A stretch of DNA of 29,343 nt from Bacillota bacterium (GTDB lineage: Bacteria; Bacillota; Clostridia; Acetivibrionales; DSM-1351): positions 1-29,343 of the forward strand of contig JAEZOA010000071.1 of the NCBI GenBank assembly GCA_023441625.1. Direction: 5' to 3'. Shown here one piece after another: positions 8,270 to 15,537 of this stretch (positions are counted from its first letter, which is position 1; every line of letters begins with the position of its first letter). The notes under the pieces were generated by a model. The model made no database searches, was not told the origin of the DNA, and worked only from the letters and a program-made list of their open reading frames with translations. Position numbers and translations under genes: made by a program.

Positions 8270-8977
8270 ATGGACGTTCAAACAATTTTACAGGAACTTA
8301 AATCATTAGGTGCCGAGCGAACAAAAAAAGTATATATGCAGCAGGGTGCACTTGAGCCGCTCTTTGGAGTTGCGACAGGCGCAATGAAACCGATTGTAAA
8401 GAAAATAAAGGTCAATCAGACGCTTGCGGAAGAACTTTATGCCACTGGCAATTATGATGCTATGTATCTGGCTGGTATGATTGCTGATCCAAAAGCAATG
8501 ACCAAATCAGATTTTGACAGGTGGATGAAAAGTGCTTATTTCTATATGATTTCTGATTATATCGTAGCTGTAACGCTCGCCGAAACCGATATCGCGCAGG
8601 AAGTTTCCGAACAATGGATTTCAAGCCGAAAGGAATTGTATATATCTGCTGGATACAGCTGTTTTTGCTGGCTGCTTGGCAACCGCAAGGATGATGAGTT
8701 TGACAAAGAAAAGTTGAATGTTATGCTTGAAACAGTAGAAAAAACCATTCACGCCAACTCCGACCGTGCCAAATATGCCATGAATAATTTTGTTGCAACC
8801 TTAGGAGTTTCCTATCTTCCACTGCATGACAAGGCTCTGTCCGTTGCAAAGGTCATCGGGACAGTGGAGGTATTTAGGGGTAATACGAAATGCAACGTCC
8901 CTGTGGCTGCTGAGGAGATTCAAAAAGCGGTAGACAAAGGACGACTGGGTTTCAAACGCAAGAACGTACGGTGTTAG
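8270..8977 (+). CDS. DNA alkylation repair (AlkD-like HEAT-repeat) family protein
   Basis: 235 residues from ATG 8270, all alpha-helical in pattern, matching the DNA-alkylation-repair family: opening MDVQTILQELKSLG with KKVYMQQGALEPLFGVATGAMKPIVKKI, then helices with YDAMYLAGMIADP and WMKSAYFYMISDYIV. Family enzymes are HEAT-like-repeat glycosylases that remove alkylated purines, but this shorter group contains members with no shown activity. An upstream in-frame ATG at 8234 exists; I prefer 8270 because AAAGGA lies 7 nt before it and the protein then starts as relatives do. The gene is visibly richer in G and C than its neighbours, which suggests recent transfer. Its last bases overlap the end of the convergent DinB-like gene by 4 bp. 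Confidence 0.8.
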   Translation: MDVQTILQELKSLGAERTKKVYMQQGALEPLFGVATGAMKPIVKKIKVNQTLAEELYATGNYDAMYLAGMIADPKAMTKSDFDRWMKSAYFYMISDYIVAVTLAETDIAQEVSEQWISSRKELYISAGYSCFCWLLGNRKDDEFDKEKLNVMLETVEKTIHANSDRAKYAMNNFVATLGVSYLPLHDKALSVAKVIGTVEVFRGNTKCNVPVAAEEIQKAVDKGRLGFKRKNVRC

Positions 8978-9675
8978 TGTGTGATTTTTCTGCATGTCTT
9001 CATGCATTTTTCTTTTATTCTTAATGCATCATTAATATGAACAACTTGATGGCGAGTTATAGGCATTAGCAATATACCTGCAACCGTTTTTTTACCCCAA
9101 AAGTCCAAGAGCCATTTTGAACCTTCAGCTTCTAAAATACCACCCTCATCTAATACACGCTGTATTCGGGAAGCTTCAAATCTCTTTTTCATATCAATAG
9201 GCATCAATTGTGTTATGATTTGGCGTGTTTTTCTACCTACTGCTATCCTATAATTTCTAAGCTCCGTCATATTGATTTGTGAGCTTAGAGAGGTGATTTC
9301 ATCCCTGGTCATTGCATTTCCAGTATCACAAACTGTAACCATCATTTTTTCTAGCCATTTGCCACTATTTATTACTTGACTATCATCAGCAATCAGAATA
9401 TTTGCAGTTATATCTTCTATTCGGGTCAAATGCCAAATATCCCAAGCAATAGTTGACGTTTTATTATCCAACATTGTGCTGAAAACTTTCTCATTTAGTC
9501 CATCCCACACTTCATCCTCAAAGGTTCTTGTATTAAGACTTGACATTTCAGATGTATGTACAAGAGAATGTAAATCGAGACATATTTGAATTGCCTGATC
9601 AAATTTATCTGGTTTATGAATTATGCTCTTCAATAAGGCTTGTTTTGGATTCCATTGTTCTGTAATACTAAGCAT
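8974..9675 (-). CDS. DinB-like superfamily protein
   Basis: 233 residues from ATG 9675 (MLSITEQWNPKQALL). The helical-bundle DinB/YfiT-like pattern is seen: an N-terminal segment with FDQAIQICLDLHSLVH, a central W-H-L-T-R-I-E-D motif (TSTIAWDIWHLTRIEDITANILIA, about residues 80-103) and a C-terminal W-L-L-D-F-W-G-K-K-T-V-A-G followed by MPITRHQVVHINDALRIK. The His residues in WHLTRIED and TRHQVVH fit the metal-binding triad of the superfamily. Some members are bacillithiol- or mycothiol-dependent S-transferases; the substrate here is unknown. In-frame ATGs at 9687 and 9774 exist; 9675 gives the usual family start. No ribosome binding site sits at normal distance: AAGGAGG is ~60 nt upstream, in the leader element. 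Confidence 0.8.
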   Translation of the reverse strand: MLSITEQWNPKQALLKSIIHKPDKFDQAIQICLDLHSLVHTSEMSSLNTRTFEDEVWDGLNEKVFSTMLDNKTSTIAWDIWHLTRIEDITANILIADDSQVINSGKWLEKMMVTVCDTGNAMTRDEITSLSSQINMTELRNYRIAVGRKTRQIITQLMPIDMKKRFEASRIQRVLDEGGILEAEGSKWLLDFWGKKTVAGILLMPITRHQVVHINDALRIKEKCMKTCRKITH

Positions 9676-9727
9676 ATTTATGCCCATGCCCCGAATTTGG
9701 CACAAAACTCCAATAAAGTACTGGCAT
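9668..9727 (-). CDS. Putative 19-residue leader peptide
   Basis: The frame starts at ATG 9727 with AAGGAGG 9 nt upstream, the best ribosome binding site in this stretch, and ends at TAG 9670-9668. Against the reading at 722-778 it keeps M, P, L, W, F, N, G, H, H and Y, and three of the kept residues (L, N, H) use different synonymous codons, as expected if the peptide itself is selected. There is no signal peptide or membrane helix; the two GH/GHK histidines could bind metal. The function is unknown. It could instead serve only to bring ribosomes to the DinB-like start. Confidence 0.5.
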   Translation of the reverse strand: MPVLYWSFVPNSGHGHKYA

Positions 9728-9743
9728 GGACTCGGCCCTCCTT
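9668..9743 (-). promoter_or_regulatory. Leader element, copy B: SD, stem-loop and micro-ORF
   Basis: Reading on the minus strand: AAGGAGG (9743-9737), CCGAG, an 8-bp stem (TCCATGCC, 9730-9723, with GGCATGGG, 9690-9683; outer pair U-G), a 32-nt loop, then 7 nt to ATG 9675 of the DinB-like gene. Compared with copy A, one U-A pair has become C-G, and two more pairs differ while still pairing. ATG 9727, 9 nt after the SD, opens a 19-residue frame, MPVLYWSFVPNSGHGHKYA, whose TAG overlaps the gene start (ATGCTTAG). The gene's own start lacks an SD, so termination-reinitiation from this micro-ORF is the simplest model. Confidence 0.6.
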
Positions 9744-9780
9744 TTTTTATTATTTTAGTTCTTTCATCCTTCACCTCAAA

Positions 9781-9940
9781 TTATTCAATTTCTACAATAT
9801 ATTCCATTATATCGCTTAAATCATTTGATTTCAAATAGTGTGTAGCTATAATTGAATCACGATGAGTTAATGGGCTTGGAGTTATCTTTAGAAGCATGCT
9901 CAAATATTTCAAATGGAATGCTACCATCCCAATTCAAATT
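9781..9940 (-). pseudogene. C-terminal fragment of a HAD phosphatase (degenerate paralogue)
   Basis: On the minus strand the end of this stretch reads ATHYLKSNDLSDIMEYIVEIE then stop. It matches the C-terminus of the intact HAD phosphatase at 11724-12374 (ATHYLKSDDLNDLLEFIVETNNS). Further upstream the match continues at DNA level (GATGGT, ATTTGAGCAT) but is broken by small deletions and frame changes, including a 6-nt loss before the GCTACACAC shared by both copies. Only about the last quarter of the gene remains. It is a leftover of duplication or recombination, lying between the DinB-like gene and the TetR gene. Confidence 0.75.
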
Positions 9941-9960
9941 TAAATTAATAAATATACTTA

Positions 9961-10019
9961 TTGACAATCTAACAAATGTTAGGTAATATATACCTAACAC
10001 TTGTTAGATTTGCTATAAT
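9961..10019 (+). promoter_or_regulatory. Promoter overlapped by a 20-bp palindromic operator (TetR-type)
   Basis: TTGACA (9961-9966), 17 nt, TAATAT (9984-9989) is a near-consensus sigma-A promoter. A 20-bp inverted repeat (9966-9985 and 9991-10010, spacer ATATA) matches at 19 of 20 positions and covers both promoter boxes. A second extended -10 (TGCTATAAT, 10011-10019) follows. Each arm itself holds two TAACA/TGTTA-like half-sites. The TetR gene starts ~50 nt downstream, so autorepression by steric block of RNA polymerase is inferred. Confidence 0.8.
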
Positions 10020-10070
10020 ATTACAGGTCAGGAAAAATGATATATTTATCCTATTCGAAAAGGTGTGACT

Positions 10071-10691
10071 ATGAAAAAAACAATAAATACTAAAAACCGC
10101 ATTTTAGAAACTGCTCTGAACCTATTTTCACAAAGAGGATATAGTTCGGTATCTATACGTAATATTTGCAGTATCGTAGACATTAAAGAAAGCTCAGTAT
10201 ATTACCATTTTAAAAGTAAAAAGAGTATTTTAGATGAATTGTGTAAAAATTTTATAGATGTTACTCATAATATTTCTAAAAATTTTAATATAAAAATGTC
10301 AGAGGCTTCAACTGTTACAGATGAAGAATTCCTATCTGTATGCCAAATCTTTGTAAATAATTATCTTATGGATGAGAGCATAAATAAATTCATACGTATG
10401 CTGATTATTGAACAAAGCACTAATCCACAAGTGGCCGCATTATATCATAACATGCTGTTTGATAATGCCCTTGAAGGTCATCGAGCTATATTCCAATGGC
10501 TGATTAGGATCGGCTTTCTTAAGAACTCCGATGTTGAGTATATGGTCATGGAATACTATTCTCCAATTGTGTATTTTTTTCATAGATATCTTGTTACAGG
10601 ATTGATTACAGAAGAAATCAGAAAGGAGATGAATGAAAAAGTTATAAATCATGTAAAGGTTTTTTTGACTAAATACAAACAACAATTCTGA
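10071..10691 (+). CDS. TetR/AcrR family transcriptional regulator
   Basis: 206 residues, the usual size. The N-terminal helix-turn-helix domain (about 4-57) is classic: RILETALNLFSQRGYSSVSIRNICSIV..., then ESSVYYHFKSKKSILDEL. The C-terminal ligand and dimerisation domain (60-206) has no signature I recognise. Start ATG 10071 is chosen because AAAAGG ends 7 nt before it; an in-frame GTG at 10065 would overlap that site. It is followed after 15 nt by an alpha/beta hydrolase gene, so the pair probably forms one operon under the upstream palindromic operator. Regulation of the hydrolase in response to a small molecule is inferred. Confidence 0.92.
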   Translation: MKKTINTKNRILETALNLFSQRGYSSVSIRNICSIVDIKESSVYYHFKSKKSILDELCKNFIDVTHNISKNFNIKMSEASTVTDEEFLSVCQIFVNNYLMDESINKFIRMLIIEQSTNPQVAALYHNMLFDNALEGHRAIFQWLIRIGFLKNSDVEYMVMEYYSPIVYFFHRYLVTGLITEEIRKEMNEKVINHVKVFLTKYKQQF

Positions 10692-10706
10692 GAGGAGAGT
10701 AGGATA

Positions 10707-11588
10707 ATGGTTAATGTTTTTAAAAATCAGAAGAGTATGGAAAATGTTCTAAAGTCTTATGATGAATTACTTAAAATGTGGGGTGTTGAGTATGTAGAGA
10801 AAGATGTTCAGACATCCTTTGGGAAAACTCATTGTATAATAACTGGAAAAGCTGAGAACCCACCTTTAGTGCTATTTCATGGGGTAGGAGATAATTCTGC
10901 TGTTATGTGGGCTCCCAACATAAAGGAGCTATCTGATAACTTTTTTTGTATTGCTGTAGATACTCTTGGAGGACCAGGAAAAAGTATACCGAATGAAAAG
11001 TTTGAAAAAAAACATTTTAACCAGCAACTTTGGATTAATGAGATTGCAGATTATTTCCAGCTTAAAATTTTTAATATTGCGGGTGTCTCAAATGGTGCAG
11101 TCATAGTGTTTAATTACATAACAAAGGAAAGTAATAGAATAAATAAGGCTGTTTGTATTGAGGGCGGAATAGTATCAAGTCCTATAAAAAGTTTATTTAG
11201 TACTTTGGGAATGATGTTTCCGGAGGTCTTGCTACCCACAAAAAATAATATGCTAAAAGTATTGGCAAAACTATGTTCGCCCGAATCTCGCTTTATAGAA
11301 AGGTATCCTGAGATTTCACAGCACTTAATTTTGCTTATGAAAAGTCACAACCGTAAGGCTATGTTTGTCCATACACTTGAAAAATATGATAGAGATAAGA
11401 GTATTAATGTAAAAGACAAGCTTTATTTCTTGATTGGTGGGCATATGGTTGAAAAGAGAAAAGAGGTTATTAAGATATTAAATGATGGAGAATATAAATA
11501 TATGATCGTTCAAAAAGCAGGTCATGCGCTAAATCATGAGCAACCTGAAATAACAAACAATGAAATCATTAATTTTCTTCTAAAATAA
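10707..11588 (+). CDS. Alpha/beta hydrolase
   Basis: 293 residues, alpha/beta-hydrolase fold. Visible parts: oxyanion-hole strand PPLVLFHGVGDN (HG at 58-59), strand and turn CIAVDTLGGPGKS (81-93), nucleophile elbow IAGVSNGA with Ser128, and a C-terminal catalytic His in QKAGHALNHEQP (His273). The acid residue is less clear: where relatives often have a GxxD after strand 7, this has LIGGHMVEKR. No signal peptide, so cytosolic. The substrate is not predictable; an ester or lactone hydrolase is the broad guess. It is co-transcribed with the TetR gene 15 nt upstream and ends at a strong terminator. Confidence 0.88.
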   Translation: MVNVFKNQKSMENVLKSYDELLKMWGVEYVEKDVQTSFGKTHCIITGKAENPPLVLFHGVGDNSAVMWAPNIKELSDNFFCIAVDTLGGPGKSIPNEKFEKKHFNQQLWINEIADYFQLKIFNIAGVSNGAVIVFNYITKESNRINKAVCIEGGIVSSPIKSLFSTLGMMFPEVLLPTKNNMLKVLAKLCSPESRFIERYPEISQHLILLMKSHNRKAMFVHTLEKYDRDKSINVKDKLYFLIGGHMVEKRKEVIKILNDGEYKYMIVQKAGHALNHEQPEITNNEIINFLLK

Positions 11589-11614
11589 TAAAAAACGATT
11601 AATAATCATTTTTC

Positions 11615-11661
11615 AAAAAGCTATAAAATTTGACCTATTAAATCAAATTTTATAGCTTTTT
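11615..11661. terminator. Bidirectional intrinsic terminator
   Basis: A perfect 19-bp stem (11615-11633 with 11643-11661) around a 9-nt loop, with an A-run on the left and a T-run on the right forming the stem ends. It lies between the convergent hydrolase and HAD phosphatase genes and can serve both strands. The stem is AT-rich with only three G-C pairs. Confidence 0.85.
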
Positions 11662-11723
11662 AATACGGAAAATAGAAGTTAAGAATACATTATTTGAAAT
11701 GCATAATCATATTTTGGTCTATC

Positions 11724-12374
11724 CTAAGAATTATTTGTTTCCACAATAAACTCTAATAAATCATTTAAATCATCTGATTTCAAATAGTGTGTAGCTTTAC
11801 CTATAATAGATTCACAATAATTTAATGCGATTGATGTCCCACAATACTCAAATAGCGGAATATCAGACGCACCATCACCAACTGCAACGCATTGCTCAGG
11901 TCTAAAATTATTTGACTCACAATATTCCAACAAACAAGAAATTTTACCTTTATCACCTAAATGCTCTAAAATATTACCAGTAAATATCTTGTTATCTGTT
12001 TCATAATGGCTCCCAAAAAAACCATCAAAATCCCAAGCTTCAGATGCGACTTTTGCAACCTGCTTTGGACCAGCAGTAATTAAAATACACTTTATACCAA
12101 TTGTATTTAGCTTGTTTATAGTACTTTTCACATTTTTCATAGGCTCTAACGTTTTATCAAAGTTTGAATAGACTTCGCTTTCAGATAAGCCTATTACTAA
12201 CTTCGCTTTGTGATAATCAGCCTCAATCCAATTGAACTCACCATCTGCCTCTCTTTTTTCTATTTCAATTAGCTCATCTAATTTTCCATTAATCTTGCAC
12301 AAATACATAACAGAGTGTATTCCCCTAATAAGCGTATCGTCTAAATCAAAACACACTAATTTAATATTTGTCAT
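11724..12374 (-). CDS. HAD-superfamily phosphatase, SerB-like
   Basis: 216 residues with HAD motifs in order: motif I CFDLDDTL (nucleophile Asp10, acid Asp12), motif II ILITAG (Thr), and motif IV VAVGDGASDIPLF with Mg-binding Asp residues. The insertion between motifs I and II is helical (C1 cap), as in phosphoserine phosphatase-like enzymes. It hydrolyses a phosphomonoester; the substrate is unknown. Start ATG 12374 follows AAGGTG; an in-frame GTG at 12386 is less likely. It follows the nitroreductase gene by 32 nt and probably shares its transcript. A broken paralogue of its last quarter sits at 9781-9940. Confidence 0.88.
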   Translation of the reverse strand: MTNIKLVCFDLDDTLIRGIHSVMYLCKINGKLDELIEIEKREADGEFNWIEADYHKAKLVIGLSESEVYSNFDKTLEPMKNVKSTINKLNTIGIKCILITAGPKQVAKVASEAWDFDGFFGSHYETDNKIFTGNILEHLGDKGKISCLLEYCESNNFRPEQCVAVGDGASDIPLFEYCGTSIALNYCESIIGKATHYLKSDDLNDLLEFIVETNNS

Positions 12375-12406
12375 AATCACCTTCACTCGTTATAGTTTTT
12401 TTATTA

Positions 12407-13306
12407 TTAAACAGTTGTAAACTCCATTTTATCTCTAACTTTTACATTTCTGTATTCAGCTTTTTTCTTTCCAATAGAAAAAGCACTGAGGATTTCTCTG
12501 TTTTCAGGTATTCCAAGTTTAGTATATATCTCTTTTAACTCTTTTGATTTCTTAACCTGAAAGGATTGTAATGCAAAACTAACCCACCCTAAGAAGCAAG
12601 TTCCCAAATTTAACGTTTCTGCTCCTAACATTATCTGATATTCCATAATTGTTAAGTTTTCTTTAGAAATCGGATTACCTTTTTCACTATGTAGAAGAAT
12701 TAAACTTGGTGCGTCATATGTTACCATATTAATACTCTCTGATTTAGCTGCTAAAATATGCCCTATCCTTTCACAAGTATTATCTATACTATCACTAAGA
12801 GTAGAATTGAAAGCCTTAGGAATTTTCATCCAGAAAGATGCTAATTTCGTATAGAATTTTTCTAGATATTTATAAGTGTATTCAATAAGTTGAATTAACG
12901 ATTCTTTGCTTTCTACAATAATAAATTCCGTATTCCTAATAGCTTTTGTATGCCCTCCTCGTGGAGATAAGCAAGCAACTTCAGCTAAAATTCGTTTTTC
13001 ATTATCTGATAAAGCTTCATCTTTATAACTTCTAATCGACCTTCTTCTTTTAAGAAAATCAATAATCTGTGAAGTTTCAAGGAAAGGTTTGTTATCATAA
13101 AATATCTGCACGTCATTATTTTTTACAGTTCCCATTGGGCATACAGATGCACAATCTCCACAATTCATGCAATATCTTTCCCTGATCTTATTAATAGCCA
13201 CTCCATATTCATTTTTATCAAAAATTTTTGCAGGACATACACTTGCACATATCCCACATTTTATACATTTCTCATTGTCAATAAATAGCTTTTGTTTTAA
13301 CTCCAT
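12407..13306 (-). CDS. Ferredoxin-nitroreductase fusion protein
   Basis: 299 residues in two parts. Residues 1-60 are a two-cluster ferredoxin domain: CIKCGICASVCP (Cys14, 17, 20, 24) and CMNCGDCASVCP (Cys46, 49, 52, 56), each binding a [4Fe-4S] cluster. Residues ~80-299 are an FMN nitroreductase domain opening RRRSIRSYKDE, with SPRGGHTKAIRNTEFIIV and the C-terminal GIPENREILSAFSIG. The architecture is common in anaerobes, where ferredoxin electrons probably reach the flavin; the acceptor is unknown. The ribosome binding site AGAGGA lies 7 nt before the start. The HAD phosphatase gene follows. Confidence 0.93.
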   Translation of the reverse strand: MELKQKLFIDNEKCIKCGICASVCPAKIFDKNEYGVAINKIRERYCMNCGDCASVCPMGTVKNNDVQIFYDNKPFLETSQIIDFLKRRRSIRSYKDEALSDNEKRILAEVACLSPRGGHTKAIRNTEFIIVESKESLIQLIEYTYKYLEKFYTKLASFWMKIPKAFNSTLSDSIDNTCERIGHILAAKSESINMVTYDAPSLILLHSEKGNPISKENLTIMEYQIMLGAETLNLGTCFLGWVSFALQSFQVKKSKELKEIYTKLGIPENREILSAFSIGKKKAEYRNVKVRDKMEFTTV

Positions 13307-13352
13307 TTTAATTCCTCTCGTTTTAAGTTACTGGTACATTACTTAATAAGCA

Positions 13353-13700
13353 TCACACCAACTGGCTCCATTCTTTCTCATTGAAGCCCACCAGAATATA
13401 ATCCTCAGTAATAAGTAATGGTCTCTTAACCAGCATCCCGTCGGTACTCAATAACCTGAGCTGTTCATCTTCACTCATAGCCTCCAGCTTTTTCTTCAAT
13501 TCCAAGGATTTATATAGGAGCCCACTTGTGTTAAAAAACTTTCGAATAGGGAGCTTGCTTCTTTCAACCCACGCTTTTAATTCATCGTAGGTAGGATTAT
13601 TCTGACTAATATCTCTGAAATCATAGGAGCTACCCTTTTCATTCAGCCATTTTTGTGCTTTTCTGCAGGTCGTACATTTTGGATAACAAATAAATAACAT
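13353..13700 (-). CDS. ArsC/Spx/YffB-family thioredoxin-fold protein
   Basis: 115 residues matching the ArsC-like family: CTTC redox motif at 9-12 (YPKCTTCRKAQKWL), RDISQNNPTYDELKAW, a LPIRKFFNTSGLLYKSL segment, and the C-terminal DGMLVKRPLLITEDYILVGF with the conserved Lys-Arg-Pro. This pattern is shared by Spx/MgsR RNA-polymerase-binding regulators, YffB-like proteins and ArsC arsenate reductases. The CxxC and absence of any arsenic gene nearby argue against a dedicated arsenate reductase; a Spx/MgsR-like redox regulator or YffB-like protein is more likely. GAGGTG precedes the ATG. It is monocistronic as far as visible. Confidence 0.88.
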   Translation of the reverse strand: MLFICYPKCTTCRKAQKWLNEKGSSYDFRDISQNNPTYDELKAWVERSKLPIRKFFNTSGLLYKSLELKKKLEAMSEDEQLRLLSTDGMLVKRPLLITEDYILVGFNEKEWSQLV

Positions 13701-13829
13701 AATACTTCACCTCAAATTTCTTTTATTTGGGTCTAAAAAGCGAAACAGAGTTTTACCATTTGTACATTGATTCTATCCTCTAATGATGGTTACTACTGTA
13801 AACTATTATGGCAGAATTCTAAAGTTAAT

Positions 13830-14243
13830 TCAAAACAATTTGTATTTTGGTTTCATTTCATCAAACAGCCAATACCTCAGCCAATCATCAAATACTATGG
13901 CTCCAAGGCTTATAAAAATCCATAGTATTCCATAGTAAAGACATATCTGTCCTTGAAGGTTAAACGGCAAATTGCTGTAATCCCAAATATTCAGCTTTAA
14001 CCATACATTCAAGATAAGGCCGCTTATATATTCAACAGTTGTAACTACACCAGCAGATATTATACCTTGTAGCCACAAAGGTATTTCCCATGTGAATAAT
14101 TCGTTTACCAGCCCTATCAGCACAAAGCAGATACCTCCCACAATAACCATCTGCCAGGCAGAATAACCGTTATACATTCGTTCAATAAAATAGTAGAAAA
14201 AGCCTCCGATAGCGAATAAAATAATCAATTTCAAATACTTCAT
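13830..14243 (-). CDS. CmpB-like integral membrane protein (putative ABC permease family)
   Basis: 137 residues from ATG 14243 with four hydrophobic helices. It matches the 'putative ABC-transporter type IV' (CmpB-like) family by FFYYFIERMYNGYSAWQM, TVEYISGLILNVWLKLNIWDYSNLPFNLQGQICLYYGILW and a Trp/Arg-rich end (DDWLRYWLF). The family name is historical; transport has not been shown for most members and no ATPase is nearby. An in-frame ATG at 14294 adds a basic, unconserved stretch without a ribosome binding site and is rejected. It lies alone between the ArsC-like gene and the toxin/immunity remnants. Confidence 0.85.
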   Translation of the reverse strand: MKYLKLIILFAIGGFFYYFIERMYNGYSAWQMVIVGGICFVLIGLVNELFTWEIPLWLQGIISAGVVTTVEYISGLILNVWLKLNIWDYSNLPFNLQGQICLYYGILWIFISLGAIVFDDWLRYWLFDEMKPKYKLF

Positions 14244-14423
14244 AATATCACGTTTCCTGTGTTTATTCTCTAATATAATATTATGCCTTTTCATATCTTT
14301 AGGTGATATTATGTAAATCTTAGGATCAGCATACTTGTTTTAATGATAAATTGCACAGTTAGAACAAAATTTTTAGCATCTCATACAGGCAGTACATGAA
14401 GGTAAAAGCCTATGGGAATACTG

Positions 14424-14569
14424 CTATTTAATATATTTTATTACATTGTTTAACCGTTCGACATCGGAAGGAGATATTTTTAGGGTGTGTAATTCACTTC
14501 CAGAACCACCATATATATAGTCAAGTTTTTGATATCATTTGCAATAACTTTTTTAACTTCATCCCACAT
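14424..14569 (-). pseudogene. Remnant of a small protein, possibly an immunity gene
   Basis: ATG 14569 opens MWDEVKKVIANDIKNL, after which the frame breaks. The next frame gives YGGSGSELHTLKISPSDVERLNNVIKYIK and a stop at 14424. Read together they make about 45 residues of a plausible C-terminal end with one frameshift. I do not recognise the family. Position directly downstream of an ankyrin protein and a broken toxin end suggests an immunity gene leftover, which is inference. Confidence 0.45.
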
Positions 14570-14595
14570 GTTATATCCACCCTTTTTCTTACATA

Positions 14596-14979
14596 TTACC
14601 TTTCCTTAATATATTCAATTAGTTCATCATCTTCAAACATGACAATCATTTCTCTAGCCGAATATTTACCAGTTTTTAAATCTAAGTCTGCTCCTTTATC
14701 GATCAAATATTTAGCTATTTTACGAGATTTTTCATCAGCCTTACCCACAGCATACTCTAATGGAGTATTTCCACTATTATCAATACAGTTTATTTCTGCA
14801 CCCAACTCCACTAATAATTTAGTAATTTCGTAATCGTAGTTTATTACTGCAACATGTAAATAAGTACTTCCGTCCTTATCTCTATAGTTCAAATCCAAAT
14901 TCTCTTTTAGTTCATTTTTTACTTTCTCTAGTTCATGATGTGAAATCATATAAAATAATTCTTCTTTCTTATTGAGCAT
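14596..14979 (-). CDS. Ankyrin-repeat protein, likely immunity protein
   Basis: 127 residues from ATG 14979 (MLNKKEELFYMI), with AAAGGAGG 7 nt upstream. Two clear ankyrin repeats are visible: DKDGSTYLHVAVINYDYEITKLLVELGAEINC and DNSGNTPLEYAVGKADEKSRKIAKYLIDKGADLDL, flanked by degenerate capping repeats. It has no signal or membrane segment. It sits directly after the end of the broken GH-E nuclease toxin; in polymorphic-toxin loci ankyrin proteins are known as immunity partners. Protection against that nuclease is therefore inferred from position. It is intact although the toxin is not. Confidence 0.85.
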   Translation of the reverse strand: MLNKKEELFYMISHHELEKVKNELKENLDLNYRDKDGSTYLHVAVINYDYEITKLLVELGAEINCIDNSGNTPLEYAVGKADEKSRKIAKYLIDKGADLDLKTGKYSAREMIVMFEDDELIEYIKER

Positions 14980-14992
14980 ACAAATTCCTCCT

Positions 14993-15511
14993 TTATTCCA
15001 AATGTTTATCTTCATGTTTACGTGATCGATTTGAACTTGGTTTTTCCCATTGATAAAATTCTGAATTATTCATATATTCATTAAATTCTTGTTGAGTCAT
15101 TCCCTTTTTTCAGCCTCCTGTCGTTCATACCAAAACTCATGTTTTCTAACATGCCCCAAATCAGGTTTGCCCTCTATCCACTCTTTTTCGTTATTATCCC
15201 ATGCCTGACCTTTGCTATTAAAACGTGTCTTTTTATCCACAGCATCAATTGTACTTTGACGAATATATGGTCTCACTAAATAATGCTTACCCTCATTAGG
15301 ATAGTGTTCTCTTTATATTCTTCCCATGCTTTACTCATTCCTGCTTTATTATATCTACCTACATTAGCAGCTTGGAATTCATTCCAAGTCATAGGACCAG
15401 CTTCACTAACTCCCGCTAAAGCTCTTTCGATATCTGATCAAGAGCTTTTGCTTTGTTTAGTTCAGCATTAATTTGGCTTTCATCCTTCATTGATTTAAGT
15501 AAATCAGTTAC
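14993..15511 (-). pseudogene. Broken C-terminal end of a polymorphic toxin (GH-E nuclease type)
   Basis: Three frameshifts join pieces of one protein end: LLKSMKDESQINAELNKAKALD, DIERALAGVSEAGPMTWNEF...AWEEYKE, HYPNEGKHYLVRP...GKPDLGHVRKHEFWYERQEAEK, and GMTQQEFNEYMNNSEFYQWEKPSSNRSRKHEDKHLE (stop 14993). The D-x-G-H followed by an H-E a few residues on, and the PSSNRS-K-H-E end, are typical of GH-E nucleases of the HNH/EndoVII group. No N-terminal delivery module remains; an in-frame stop precedes residue 1 near 15511. It is probably an orphan toxin tip displaced by recombination, with its immunity gene kept. Confidence 0.8.
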
Positions 15512-15537
15512 TTAGATAGGATTCAAATACCCAACAA

